Below are positions 11,461 to 23,457 of a DNA stretch of 64,000 nucleotides, in pieces. How positions within the stretch are numbered: position 1 is the first letter of the stretch; each line of letters starts with the position of its first letter. Below the pieces are notes generated by a model that was not told the origin of the DNA, did not search any database, and was given only the letters and a program-made list of their open reading frames with translations. This DNA is from Paratinospora sagittata (lineage: Eukaryota > Streptophyta > Magnoliopsida > Ranunculales > Menispermaceae), in NCBI GenBank assembly GCA_035771175.1, contig CM069613.1, forward strand, positions 1,461,501 to 1,525,500, given 5' to 3'. Both the position numbers and the translations under genes were made by a program.

Positions 11461-11984
11461 GATCCAATGATCACGAAAATGGCACCACTCCCAATGATCA
11501 TATGTCAAGCGATGTTCAACCCAGGAAATACTTTTCCATAACAAGTATACACATTTACAACTACCCTTTTTTATAAGGAACCATGATTATTATGCAATGT
11601 CTTTTACGTCAATAAAGCAACTATAGAAATCTATGGATAAGAAATCAATAATCCAAGTTATTTTTTAATTTATTGATTTCTTTGAGTTGATTGAGAATTA
11701 AAGATGAGATTTTTTTTTTTATATTAGTAATACTACCTATTCATGCTTTAAAACCTTCCATTTGGTTTGTGACTTGAATACAATTGTTTTGTATATAAAA
11801 ATTAAAAAAACACAAACTTTGGTTTGATTTAAAAGAATTCGAAAATAATTTTCAACTTTTTATATGAACAAATCAATTTTAGAAAAATGATGAAAAGTTG
11901 TTTGTCTAATTTTTCTATTTCTAGTTGGATAATTGTTTTTTAAATTATTATTCAAACACAATTTAATCGGTTAGACTCAATACG

Positions 11985-12320
11985 CCATCACATCAATATT
12001 GTCATAGTTTTGACCGAATTTTACTTACCTTCACAAAAGGCCTTAATATGTGAGTGCGAAATCTATACATTTAGCGAAGGATCCCTCTGACAACCTTTCT
12101 GACTTGAGACTAATATTCTCTTTTTGGCGGACCAGCGTCCGACATCAACAATGTATTAAAAGTTGGCCTCGATACCATTGTTAGACTTCATGTCCCATCA
12201 CGCCAATATTGTCTTGGTCCAGACCAATTTTTGTTTGCCTTCGCAAAAGGCTTTAATTCGTGAGTGTAGGAGCTGCACATTTAGCCCTAATCTCTCCAGT
12301 AACTATTCGACATGAGACTA
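11985..12320. repeat. Diverged tandem duplication (~205-bp unit)
   Basis: Two related blocks, about 11985-12115 and 12190-12320. Both read ccatcac-cc/at-caatattgtc, then ttcacaaaagg or ttcgcaaaagg, a tgtgagtg or cgtgagtg motif, and end at a gacttgagacta or gacatgagacta phrase. No coding potential. Probably part of an old transposon. Confidence 0.6.
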
Positions 12321-13611
12321 AAATAATCATTCAAATTTAAAATCGAAAGTATTTTTTATCACATTACGAACTAGTGGTCAAATCTTTTATAGAATGTGAT
12401 TAAAGAGTCTTTTGTTTCAAGCATACTTTCTAAAAATAATTTTAGAAAAAAAATGTTTTTTGATGGCACAGTGCTAATAGAGATGAAGAATAAATCAAAG
12501 AAAAATCAATAATTAATAATGCTCTTTTCTAATTATGTCCTGATTAAGAACTCTATTCAAAATTTTAAATAAAATATAAATATAAATTAAATAAAAATAA
12601 AATAATTTTTTTATTAGATTTTGAAATTATTTGTGTCTATCTTGATCACATCTAAACGTGTGCCCTAATATCCATATATCCACAAGCCGAAGCGTCTCGG
12701 ACGGTCAAGATCAAATCAATCCTGCACCACCCCGGCGCACATTAGAACAAACCCTTCCTCCAATTCAAAAAAAGTAGAACGTTGTTGACCTTCCTTCTTT
12801 AAGCCATTTGGATATCTCTAACACTTCACTTCATTTACACTTCTTATTGCTACTACTACAAGAAAACGATAAGAACGAGGAGAAGATAAGAACGAAATGT
12901 CAGCTTTGCGCAGTGGGAAACGAGAAAAATTTAATAAAGAAAATGAAAAAGACAATCGAACCGTCATCGAGCATCAAAAGAGGGCGGGGCCCATTTCCAC
13001 CACCCAATACCATCCCACATCCGCTCTGGTGCGCATTTTAATATCCTTCACACCACCCCCCCCCCTTCAGCCTTCTCTCTTTCTCTCTCTAAACTTCAAA
13101 TTTCAAAAATAGTGTTCTCATTAGAGAGATCCGTTAGCCAACACATGCCATTAGGCCACCCACCAACACATCAGGAATTTAAAAATGAAAAATAGTCAAT
13201 AGAATAAGAGACTAAACATATCTTGCAAAAGATTCATTAGAGATTAGACTAGGCCTATATATATGAATCATTTTGCATTATTTAATTTGATTCTCTCTAA
13301 TAATCGAAATGACTTTAACTTATTTATTTATTTATTTTATTTAGTTGATAGATAGATAGATAGATAGATAGATGGATAGTTGTTGTTTTTCCTTTCGTAG
13401 TTTTAGCTAGCCAAACACATGTTATTATTATATTTTGTTTATCAATTATTAAAAAGTATGTTGTCCTATTTTCATATTAAGAGGGAAGATCATTCAAATG
13501 TGTTTGTTTGATTTCAGAAAATAATAAAACGGCTTTGTAAAACCTAATCATGTCCCCCCACCCAAATTTATCATATGTTCGTCTAGTGATAACTATTAAA
13601 ATATATTAACA
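12321..13611. other. Spacer with low-complexity sequence
   Basis: No gene recognised. Contains short ORFs at 12808-13112 of skewed composition, a C-run at 13061-13071 followed by a CT-rich patch, and the GATA repeat listed separately. The 12660-13110 stretch is less AT-rich than its surroundings and could be promoter-like, but no transcript can be tied to it. Confidence 0.5.
13347..13379. repeat. (GATA)n microsatellite
   Basis: About eight GATA units, one changed to GATG. Confidence 0.9.
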
Positions 13612-13735
13612 AGTACTAGCTTAGTTAGTTGATAAATTATGTATAAGTAAAATTAAAGTTCAGATACAAGTTTCGAGTTCAAACTTAGACGTGTCTCTCA
13701 TTTATCTGTTTCTATTAAGAGGGATAACCTAAATA
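13612..13735 (+). mobile_element. tRNA-derived SINE fragment
   Basis: An A-box-like ctagcttagttagttgataa (13617-13636) is followed after ~32 bases by a B-box-like tttcgagttcaaactt (13670-13685). This spacing is that of an RNA polymerase III internal promoter. There is no cloverleaf, so it is not a tRNA gene. Confidence 0.45.
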
Positions 13736-14323
13736 CTTTTATAATATCCGAGCCCAAAAAAATTAGTCTTGTCTAAAAAAATAGATACTGAAAAATCTAA
13801 AATAAAAAATAAAAAATATTATTTTTCTTTAATTGTTTTTATTATGTATAATGCAACTAATAACAATAACATATTTTTCACCGCTTGTAAAATTAAAAGT
13901 TCTAATTTTCATCAAAGATAATTATCTCTTTTTATAAAAAAATTGAGTCAAAGTCCTACGTATTTGTCTATCTTCGTTCTACAATCTAATATTACAACTT
14001 ACAAATGAAATGAAACATAATGCAATTGAATTCAAATTATGAAGTTCTTAAATGGGATTAAATATTTATTTATTTTAAAATACATGGCAAGGTTGGATTT
14101 TTGGTATTCTATTATTAATTAATATATATATATATATATGGTGGTGAAAAAATTTCTTCATGAGAGCCTGTTCAGTTTGACCATTTGGACCCATAAAAGT
14201 CTTCACGTCTAAGAAGAGACCTACAGAAACCGTGTTTTTCCGTCCAATGAGAACGGGTCATAATTGTCATTTTTTAAAAATCTGTTGTTGATAGTTTCAT
14301 GGATTAATTCATAAATCTTCTTG

Positions 14324-14355
<32 letters not shown>

Positions 14356-14404
14356 GTAAAGTCCACATAATAATAATACAAAGAGAAAAACAGAGAAAGG
14401 GAGA
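13736..14404. other. Upstream region of the RINGv gene
   Basis: AT-rich with no gene. A (TA)n run at 14327-14350 lies 55-78 bases before the RINGv start codon, in the position of a TATA region. Confidence 0.5.
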
Positions 14405-16414
14405 ATGGAAAAGGGGGATAGAGAAGTTGTGCTGATTGTAGAGAATTTGATTTCTGGTTCAGTTTTGCAGTGTAGAATCTGCCATGAAGAAGAGCTTGAG
14501 AGCTCTAAAAGCTTGGAAGCCCCTTGTGCTTGTTCTGGGTCTGTCAAGGTAGATGATGAAATATTGAAATAATAAACCAGAAGCTTTTTTTTTTTTGGAA
14601 TTTGAGATTTTGATGGTTTATCTTCTTATATTTTTCTTGTTTTTATTGTTTCAGTTTGCACATAGAGATTGCATACAGAGATGGTGCAACGAGAAGGGAA
14701 ACACCATCTGTGAAATTTGTCTCCAGGTTTGAATGAGCAGATTAATCATCTGGGTCTCCTTTAAATATTGAAATCTTTTATGGGTTTTTTATTTTAATTA
14801 TGAAATTTGTTTTTTCTTAATCTTCTGGGTCTTCATTCAAAGTTTCTTTTATGAAATGAATACTATGGTTCTCTGTTTTTCATTGTTTTTTGTGTTTCTC
14901 ATGATTTGGGGGTTTTCAATTTAAATGATTTTGTTAGGAGTGTACCCAATTTAAATTGATTCCCATAATGAAGATCTTTTTTTTTTTAATTCCAATTTCA
15001 TATCTGTACTCAGTTTTCAAATTTTATAATTTTTTTTTTATATGTTCTTTAATCACCTGAAAGTTCACTATTTCCTGTTTTTCTACAGAAATTTGAACCA
15101 GGTTACACTGCACCACCACCCAAAAAAGCTCAGATGGATGATGTAGCAGTGACAATCAGGTATTAGTCAATTCTTACTTGTAATATAATCTCTTTTCATT
15201 AGCTTAAATGTATTCTCAGTTTAAAAACTCATTTCAATGAAAAACTAACTTGAAAAAGTGAAACAGAGGAAGTTTAGAGGTTCCAAGACAGAACAACCAG
15301 GAGCTTCAAAACCCAGGATTAATTGCAATTGTAGCAGTTGATAGTGAAGCCCTTGAATCAGACTACTCTGAATGCTCATCTGCAGCTGAAAGAAGCGCGA
15401 ATTGTTGCCGATCAATCGCCATTTTGGTAAGTCTAAAGAAATTACTGAAATTAAACTTATGGGTAGTTCTAATTATTTCAAAATTTCAATCTATGATGCA
15501 TGAAATTGATTTGAGTAATTTCTATGGACTGGGCAGTTTACTATACTTCTGCTTCTGAGACATCTCTTGGCAGTTCTTACTAGTGGAACAGATCAGTATG
15601 CATTTACACTTCTTACTGTAAGAACATGATGAAGATGAACCTTCTTATCTTTGTTATTAGATTCTTATATTTGAGTAATTAAACTAATTTACTGATATGG
15701 GTATGTTTAATTTTGATTTTTTGCTTTTGATTTTTTGCAGTTATTTGTGCTTAGAGCAAGTGGAGTTCTTCTCCCACTTTACATTATGGTTCGAGTAGTT
15801 TCAGGCATTCAAAACAGCTTGCAGCGGTTGTATAATGTAAGTTGCTGGAATTATTTATTTATTTTTTCCTCTTTAAGTTTGAAAAGAACTTTATTAAGGT
15901 GGTGTGTTAGGTATTTAAATTTGAATTTTTCTTTAGGAGAGAATATTTATTTATTTTTTATTTTTTACTTTTGATTAAACCTTAATTTTACAGGGAATTT
16001 AAATAAGGCCCATTCAATTATTAGGGAACTTTGACAGCTATAAAAATTCTTGATAAATATAATCTCTTGATATATATATATATTTGTTGTTTAATTGCAT
16101 ATGAGAAATGACCTTTTTCAAATGTCTTGTTGAAAGGGTTTTCATGAGAATATCTTTTCTTCCCTATAGATAAAGGGGAATTAGAGTGAGAAAATAAGTA
16201 GATTGAAAAATATGGTGTTTTCTCAAGTTTTCTAAGCTTAGAGCTCTTCTGATGATTTTTGTTGTATCTATATAAACTAAACTTCATTTGTGTTTTCCTT
16301 GATTGATGTATTTAGGAGTCTAATGACGCTTTGTCATTTGAAGAAGATGATGAAGAAGAAGACGAGTCGTCCGAGTCGTCCTTATTACATCCGACGGTTC
16401 AAATACAATCTTAA
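14405..16414 (+). CDS. RINGv (RING-CH) membrane E3 ubiquitin ligase-like protein
   Basis: 240 residues. Exons: 14405-14548, 14655-14726, 15089-15159, 15267-15426, 15537-15617, 15741-15836, 16316-16414, all GT-AG and in phase. An N-terminal C4HC3 RINGv finger is complete: Cys 23, 26, 41, 43, His 51, Cys 54, 67, 70, with the Trp after the sixth ligand (CIQRW). Two hydrophobic segments follow, roughly 143-168 and 172-200. The C-terminal tail is acidic and Ser-rich. This matches the plant RINGv/DUF3675 membrane family related to animal MARCH ligases, which transfer ubiquitin to membrane substrates. The substrate is unknown. The ATG at 14405 is the first in frame after the likely transcription start. 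Confidence 0.92.
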
Positions 16415-16914
16415 TGTTTCTTTCCCAAATTTATTTTGTATGAAGAGCATAATCCTTATGCTCTTGGGTACTTTGCACAAAATGAAATATAAAAGCCTTC
16501 ATTCATTTGTTAATCTCCATCTAATATATTTCATCATAGACTGGTTTTAGTAAAACAATGGTAAACGAAACCAATAATGCAATAGTTAGTTTATTTCAAT
16601 TGTTTAGAATTAGGTAGTTAAGCAAAATAATAAAAAGGTGAAGCAAAAAAGAAAAAAAAAGCAAATAATAAAAAGTAAAAAAAGTAAAGATAATGAAATT
16701 TTAGTACTTTACCTGCAATTGAACTTGCTTATAGGTTTTGTTTTTTCATGATTGACAACTTTTTTTTTTGGTTCGTAAAGTGTTTTTGCTATAATTACAG
16801 TGTGTTGATGACTATTTTAAACCATTTTTTTACTTAAAATAACAGTTTTTACCCTCTTTATTCAAATAACTATTAAAATGCTCAACTGGGCTAAAAGTTA
16901 TATATATATAAAAT
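16415..16914. other. 3' flank of the RINGv gene
   Basis: Probable 3' UTR to about 16560, then A/T-rich sequence without coding signal. Confidence 0.5.
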
Positions 16915-17732
16915 TATTGGTACAAGATTTAACCAACATTAATAGACGATGGGGTGGAAGGTAGATATTGATCAAGAACTCGTCAGAGTGCTGGAGCAAT
17001 CGTCGGTGGTTAGTTATCTGAAAAAAGAAAAATAAGAGTATGCAAGCTATCGTAAGGAACACCGGTGTAGTGTCGATCAAAAATTCTTTTATGCTTAAGT
17101 TAGTTCAGAACTATGTAATACTAAACTGAGTCGATAATGACTTAGAGTTGCTTACCTCCCTCTTAGAGGTTATGGTCCTTTTATAGAAAGGGTTTAAGGT
17201 CTTTAGCTTTGTCGCCGTGTTGTTGTAAAATTTAGAATCCAACTTGTGCTGGGAGAGCATATTTGATTCTTGATGGGATTTCATCCGAATCTTTATGGGA
17301 TTAGGATGACTTATCAGCCTTCTAATCAAACAGGTAGAATGTCTAGTCTTATCAGAGTCGGATTATGAGTGAATTCTGAATTTGTCGCAATAGATCACGC
17401 CTTATCCCTATCTGGTCGGGCGTTCCGTCATCATCCGTTCCGGAGTTGAAGATCTCTTTAGGTCGGTATGCCGATCTGTAGTCTCTCATTCTGGCTACTT
17501 GATATTGAAGACACAGTTTGCAACAAGATCGATAGATGGTGGTCGATAATCATTGGTACGACATGTCGACTTAGCTTTATAGACCTATTGTTGCTGACTT
17601 GTCATCTAATGTGATTGTGACATTCACTTGGTCGATAGAGCCGACCATGTGCCCAATTGGGCCTGTCCATATCGATGTTCCAAACAGATTGGTATATCGA
17701 CTTAATCTCGTGCTCAATATATCGTCCAACAA
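16915..17732 (-). mobile_element. Solo LTR of a Ty3/gypsy element
   Basis: Read on the minus strand it starts TGTTGGACGATAT, has a TATA box in TTTCTATAAAAGGACC (+ strand 17174-17189), and then CTAACTTAAGCATAAAAG and a CACCGGTGTTCC phrase. The CTRACTTAAGCAT...CCGGT arrangement is what I recall from plant Gypsy LTRs. No pol sequence is next to it. Length ~800 bp. The minus-strand 3' boundary near 16915 is uncertain and I could not match a target-site duplication. Confidence 0.6.
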
Positions 17733-18180
17733 AAACTAAATAAAAGGAGGCTAAAAATGGGAAAAAAATGACTAACATTACAATTTCTTTTTGCAACTTA
17801 TTAGCAAATTACTCGTAAATGTATTTTTATATAAATTTCTCTCATATGATATATTAAAAAATTAAACTAAGAATTTTGACCTCTATAAATAATATAGATA
17901 ACTTTTGAAAAAAAAAAAAAAAACCGATCAGCAAAAGTTGTGTCAAGCATGATTTATCATATATGTTTTTTCTGTGTACACTACTCTCACATTTGAAAAT
18001 TTTTTTATTACACTTACGTTAGGCTTCCGTGGATGGGACTGACCTATCATATATGTTATAACTCATTTCCTCTATTATAAAATTTAACGACGGCTTGTAT
18101 AAATTGATTAACTTTTTTTGGTTTTTGATGAGGTATCCTGACACTCTTTGCAGGTGAGACTAATTGTTATTTAAGGTAAA

Positions 18181-18274
18181 AGTAAAATAGTATACCTCGG
18201 ATGATAATGAGAATGCCTCCACAAATTAGTAAAATAGTATACCTCGGATGATAATGAGAATGCCTCCACAAATT
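18181..18274. repeat. Perfect tandem duplication of a 47-bp unit
   Basis: Two identical copies, 18181-18227 and 18228-18274, starting agtaaaatagtatacctcgg. About 180 bases upstream of the PPR start codon. Identity suggests a recent slippage event. Confidence 0.95.
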
Positions 18275-18450
18275 AAGTCATAATTGTATACAAACGACAT
18301 TGAGATTCGACCTCCTTCGCATAGCCCATCGCTCGAAAGTAACTTCAGTCCTACCAAATCATATTCCTTCCAACAACCGACCGGGCGGTCTGCGCCTTTA
18401 AACCGCCGACGACTCAGTAATCAGTATCATCTTCTCCACTGAGAAAGTCC

Positions 18451-20445
18451 ATGAAAAATCTCATCTTTCTCAACCAGATTCACCGGAAAACCTCTCTGAG
18501 ATTCGCCGGAGCCGCCGCCGTCCTCCATGTCCGCCGATACTGCCACCTCGACAGGTCTCAGGCCGAGCTATGCGCTGAATGTGCGACACGAAGAAGAAGA
18601 GAACGAGAAAGATGGGTTTGTGGACAGCAAATGCGCTTTCTGCATGGTAGCTCTGTGCCCTTGCCTTGTTCTTATAATTCTAATTCTCATCGTTGTTTCA
18701 ATCGTTTTAATGGTGAAATTCCATCTCTTCTGCCACCCTCCTTTCCACACCCTCTCCGGTCTGTTCTACAAGAAACGTTGCGGAAGCCATTGAGTTCTCA
18801 CTACTTGAAAAACTCAAAATTTATGTGGTTTTTTAGATCTTCAACGTTATTTCGTTTATCAGATGATACTTTGAGTGAAAAAATGCGAGATTTCGGTTCT
18901 GGGTCGTTGGGATTTAGGGGTTTTTGTGGGAATTCGAATGGTGGGATCTCAGAAAGTGAGGTAGAAGATGAGGAAATTGAGAGTGGGGTTAATGGATCTG
19001 TTTCAGATCAGATTGAGATTGAGAGAGTTTGTAAGGTGATTGAAGAATTGTTTGTATCAGATAGGAATATGGAAGCTGTGCTGGATCAGTGTGGAATTGA
19101 GCTTTCTCATGAACTTATAGTAGCTGTTTTGGGTCGATTTCGGCATGCCCGAAAACCCGCATTTCGATTCTTTAGCTGGGCAGGGCAAAAACCAGGGTTT
19201 GAGCATGATTCAAGGACTTACAATGCAATGTTGGGAATTTTGGGAAAGACCCGGCAATTTGAGAGCATGGTAGCAATGCTTGAAGAGATGGGGAAGAAGA
19301 AATTGCTTACGATGGAGGCGTTCTCGATTGCAATTCGGGCTTTTGCTTCTGCGAGGGAGATGAAGAAAGCTATTGGGATTTTTGAGTTGATGAAGAGGTA
19401 TGATTTCAAAGCTGGGGTTGATACTGTAAATGGGTTGTTGGATGCACTTGGAAGAGAGAAATTAGGAAAGGAAGCTCAAGCTTTGTTTGAGAAATTGAAG
19501 GATAGGTTTGCGCCGAATTTGCAAACTTATTCAGTTCTTTTAGCTGGTTGGTGCAAGTTGAAGAATCTAATGGAGGCTGGGAGGATATGGAATGAGATGA
19601 TTGACAAGGGTTTTAAGCCCGACGTTGTTGCGCATAACATAATGCTCGAAGCATTGTTGAAGGGTAGATATAAATCTGAAGCCATCAAGTTATTTGAGCT
19701 CATGAAAGCCAAGGGCCCGTCACCGAATGTTCGAAGCTACACTATTTTGATAGGAGATTTGTGTAAAGGAAACAAGATGGAAGAAGCAGTGGAATATTTC
19801 GATGAAATGCTTGAAGCGGGTTGTGATCTGGATCCCGCGGTTTACACATGTTTGATCGTTGGGTTCGGAAATCAAAAGAAGATGGATAAAGTTTATGGAT
19901 TGCTTAAGGAGATGAAGGAGAAAGGGTGCCCCCCGGATGGGCGATGCTATAATGCACTTATCAAATTGATGACTAATCGTCAAATGCCCGATGATGCACT
20001 TAGAATTTACAAGAAGATGATTCAGAGTGGCCATCAGCCAACGATTCATACTTATAACATGATCATGAAGTCCTATTTCCAAGTGAAGAATTACGAGATG
20101 GGCTGTGCAGTTTGGGAGGAGATGAGTAGAAAAGGATGTTGCCCTGATGATAATTCGTATACGGTTTTCATTTCAGGTCTTATAAGACATGGGAGATCAG
20201 AGGAGGCTTGTAAATATATAGAGGAGATGATTGAGAAAGGGATGAAAGCTCCACAACTTGATTATAATAAATTTGCAGCTGATTTTTCTAGAGCTGGAAA
20301 TCCAAACATACTTGAGGAACTGGCTCTAAAGATGAAGTTCTCCGGTAAATTTGAGGTTTCAAATGTGTTTGCTAGGTGGTCTGAGATGATGAAGAATCGA
20401 GTGAAGAGAAGAGAACCTGATCAAGCTAGACACCGAGCTCTCTAA
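18451..20445 (+). CDS. P-class pentatricopeptide repeat protein
   Basis: Single-exon gene, as usual for PPRs; 664 codons from the first ATG. About ten P-type 35-residue repeats run from roughly residue 255 to 625, each with the TYN(A/T)M-L...G/M-EM pattern (for example TYSVLLAGWCKLKNLMEAG and SYTILIGDLCKGNKMEEAV). No E, DYW or SMR domain follows. P-class PPRs bind organelle RNA to stabilise, splice or help translate it. Start is uncertain: the ATG at 18451 gives an Arg-rich leader, while the ATG at 18823 (MWFFRSSTLFRLSD) gives a 540-residue protein with a presequence-like N-terminus closer to the usual length of this group. The stretch 18527-18793 also carries a second-frame ORF. Mitochondrial targeting is likely, not shown. 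Confidence 0.93.
   Translation: MKNLIFLNQIHRKTSLRFAGAAAVLHVRRYCHLDRSQAELCAECATRRRRERERWVCGQQMRFLHGSSVPLPCSYNSNSHRCFNRFNGEIPSLLPPSFPHPLRSVLQETLRKPLSSHYLKNSKFMWFFRSSTLFRLSDDTLSEKMRDFGSGSLGFRGFCGNSNGGISESEVEDEEIESGVNGSVSDQIEIERVCKVIEELFVSDRNMEAVLDQCGIELSHELIVAVLGRFRHARKPAFRFFSWAGQKPGFEHDSRTYNAMLGILGKTRQFESMVAMLEEMGKKKLLTMEAFSIAIRAFASAREMKKAIGIFELMKRYDFKAGVDTVNGLLDALGREKLGKEAQALFEKLKDRFAPNLQTYSVLLAGWCKLKNLMEAGRIWNEMIDKGFKPDVVAHNIMLEALLKGRYKSEAIKLFELMKAKGPSPNVRSYTILIGDLCKGNKMEEAVEYFDEMLEAGCDLDPAVYTCLIVGFGNQKKMDKVYGLLKEMKEKGCPPDGRCYNALIKLMTNRQMPDDALRIYKKMIQSGHQPTIHTYNMIMKSYFQVKNYEMGCAVWEEMSRKGCCPDDNSYTVFISGLIRHGRSEEACKYIEEMIEKGMKAPQLDYNKFAADFSRAGNPNILEELALKMKFSGKFEVSNVFARWSEMMKNRVKRREPDQARHRAL
18527..18793 (+). 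CDS. Second-frame small membrane ORF overlapping PPR 5' region (88 codons)
   Basis: Lies in a different frame from the PPR and ends 30 bases before the alternative PPR start at 18823. The predicted protein has a Glu-rich hydrophilic head (RHEEEENEKDG), then a Cys-containing stretch and one unbroken ~25-residue hydrophobic segment around CLVLIILILIVVSIVLMVKF, then a short basic tail. The composition looks more protein-like than the overlapping PPR-frame leader, which is Arg-rich and repetitive. I do not recognise the family. It could be a real small protein on a dicistronic mRNA, an upstream ORF limiting PPR translation, or chance. Confidence 0.4.
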   Translation: MSADTATSTGLRPSYALNVRHEEEENEKDGFVDSKCAFCMVALCPCLVLIILILIVVSIVLMVKFHLFCHPPFHTLSGLFYKKRCGSH

Positions 20446-23400
20446 GCTCTCCCATTTTCTGGTCTCCTGCAAGAGTAAATGGTCTTTCTTTCATAATTTT
20501 TATTTAGTGTTCGGTTGACATGTTCTATACTTGTTGCATTAGTTGGCCTTGATTTTGTATAGTGATTGTAATATTTTTTTGCTTTCGTTTGGGATTTACA
20601 TGCTGTTAAGTTCTCTTACTAATGTATCTTAAAGGATTTTTATATTTTTCTTGGTGACAGTTGTGGGGATTAATTCATTTTTTGTGGTCTCTCTCGCTAA
20701 GCCATTTTCATTTTGTTTCTTTTTCTTTGAAGCGTTTAAAGATGGACTGTTTCTGAAGAAGAACAGTCAAGTTATATTCATTGAACAAAGCTTGAAATCC
20801 CTCAAAAAAAGAACAAAGCTTGAAATGCCCAGCTCTTAACAGCTCTTGGGGCATTTATATCTGATTTCATAGACTTCCAAAGGTATTGCATTTGTAAACT
20901 TCCATAATTTTTTTTGGTTTGAATTGGCTAAAATCGGTTGTAATTGGTTCCTGCAGCAGAAATGCTGATCTTAAGACCATTTTGAAAGGAATGAAAAGGA
21001 AACTGCAACTCCTTAACAAATAAAGTTGTTCATCAATATACCCTTTAGATTGCTAGCTTCAAGTGCACTTGTTCTCTCCCTTGAAATTGAAAAGACCTTA
21101 ATCTGGTAATGGTGTTGATGTATTAACTGAAGTTATTGGTGTAAGAAACATAGTGATGTAGATTCGTCGTAGAAGCGAGAATGAAAATATTTGAAAGGAA
21201 TAATTAAAATAAAATTCTATTTAAGTGAATACTCAAAACATCACGCCTGTCTACCCTGATGGCTAAAAGCCTTAGTTAGCAAATACGAGTCCCGAACTAA
21301 CCCAAGTATTAAATAGGCCACGAGATAACGATAAAATGCATATGATAAAACATGTTATGCACGTCTATCATGCATCCCTGCATCTATGCTTGAAAAGGAT
21401 TGATTTCTATAAATGACTGTTACGAGCAACTCTTTCTTTTTCTTCCTGTTCCTAATGATATATAGTTCTGGGATGAGAAGATGTGGATTGATCTTTGTGA
21501 GCTTATCTATTTGTTGGAACTCTGTTTTCAAATTTTCTTGCAGTGTCACTCATATGCAGGGCTCCATTAACATTTAACACTAATTTTACAGTATAATCAC
21601 CAATTAACTGGATGACCTTATAAGTAGCTATTAGCCTATGATAATAATACTGTCTTTCATGTTGAAATGGTCAAAATTACAAATGCTTTGGCTCTAAGAT
21701 CACATGAACTCCATTCCCAAAACCTGCTTAGAGAGAAGTACTAAACTAATTAATAGCTGTATGGCATCAGAGTACTCTTTCTAAAAACATGGGTGGTTTT
21801 ACTTCACTTTGAAGCAATATCATGCCAATGATGCTTGCGGCATTCACTTGTGATGATTATGTTGGTGCTATTGTTGCCAGGTTTTGAAGAGACTATTAAT
21901 CACTCAGTTCATGCTTTTTCTTATCTAGTCATAAAAACAACATGAAATCACTTTATTCTTGTTGCCGTTTGAAAGAGTTTTTTTAAATTTTTTTTTTTTT
22001 TAAAAAATTAGTCCTTCTCAGTTTCTTCTGAAAGTTAAAAATTATTTTTTTTTACTACAGTTTAATAAGAAGCAGGTGTTGTCAAACACTTTAAATGTGC
22101 TTTTATTCTAAATACACTTTGGAAAAACTCTTCCAAACGATACCTCTATCTTAAAAAGTCATTGATTTTATAATGATTATAAATGTGCTTCTTGATTGTT
22201 TTATGCTTAAAACCAAAGAGAACAAGAGAAAAATGATATTTGAATTCCATACACATAGATATAATTAAAGAATTAAACCACATAAGTTAATTATTTTTTA
22301 ATTCATAACCCCCATCACTTGTGTTTTCAAATTAAATAAAAAATAAAAAATAAACCCACCCCTTGTTCATATATACATATAAAAATATTGAAAAGAAAGA
22401 AACTTCCCACTACATTCAATGTAGAGTAGTTGTCATTTAACAAGCAGTTTAAATGCCAACTCCACTTTTTTATGTTTTATATTTTTAAATAACATCAACA
22501 ATAATAATAATAATAATAATATTTATCAATGTTATTATCAGAATTAATATTAGTTAATGCTTTTATTCATCGCAATTCACTAAAAAAAAATCAAGTTTCT
22601 ATATAAAGTGGATCATTGCCTTAAAAAACTCCACATAATAATGATAATGGTAATGACGATGGACATTATATTATCACAAATATTATTATAATTGTCAATA
22701 ATAATATTACCCAACTCTTTATTTGTTATAATTCATTATTATTTTTTGCACATATATTGAATAAGGTGCACCACACCACACACACCACACACCCACTAGT
22801 GCTTTTAATATCATAAATGCTTAGAAAATTGTAAATTTTTGCTGGCATATATTTTTGGTCAAACCCTTTACGGGACGCAATGAATTTTATTTGAGTATTG
22901 TTATATATACGCTATATGGTTTTAAGTTGGCACCTAATTTTTTTTTTTTGAATGTTTTAAAAATATATGTGTATGTAAAAATATTATTTAATACACATAT
23001 ATTTTTAAAATATTTAAAAGAATTGAGTATTAACGTTAAAAAATAGCATGATGTCCAACGTATATAAAATATTTTTCTTTTATTTGATAATAAAATAAAT
23101 TTTATTAAAAGCCATTTTAATAGTTTTTAGATGGCTCCACTTTAAAGAAAATACCAAATACATTTTTTTGTTCACATAACTCTACATTTATGAAATATAA
23201 TCAATTTTTAAAATTATATCTCAAATAAAAAACAATTATTTGGATAATTACGGATATTTTGATAGGTTTTAAGCCATAATATTCTCTTCAATTAGCTAAA
23301 TAACAAGGAATAAGCTAACCTGCCGATCTCGCCATTATCATATCTAAATGGATTTTACAAAGTGGGAGTCGTCTTAAAAGACAATAAAACCCTTACCGTC

Positions 23401-23457
23401 CTTTACACCCAAAGGGGAGTCTTTCGTCATTTCAGCTGAGAGCGTCGTTGGTCTCTC
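20446..23457. other. Spacer between PPR and calreticulin genes
   Basis: PPR 3' UTR at the start (to about 20650). AT-rich afterwards with an (AAT)n run at 22498-22521 and poly-T/A stretches. An LTR end fragment is at 21154-21243. No gene recognised; short ORFs here are low-complexity. Confidence 0.55.
21154..21243 (-). mobile_element. LTR terminal fragment, TGATGT...ACATCA family
   Basis: tgatgtagattcgtcgtaga onward matches the end of the LTR at 51041 (tgatgtaaattcgtcgcgga) with about six changes in 36 bases. The block closes with acatca at 21238-21243. Only ~90 bp, so internally deleted. Confidence 0.5.

Noticed and set aside
12808..13112. Short plus-strand ORFs
   Set aside because: Overlapping frames of biased composition, no domain, no splice context.
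18568..18750. Antisense ORF over the PPR 5' region
   Set aside because: Mirror of the sense coding composition, with no independent signal.
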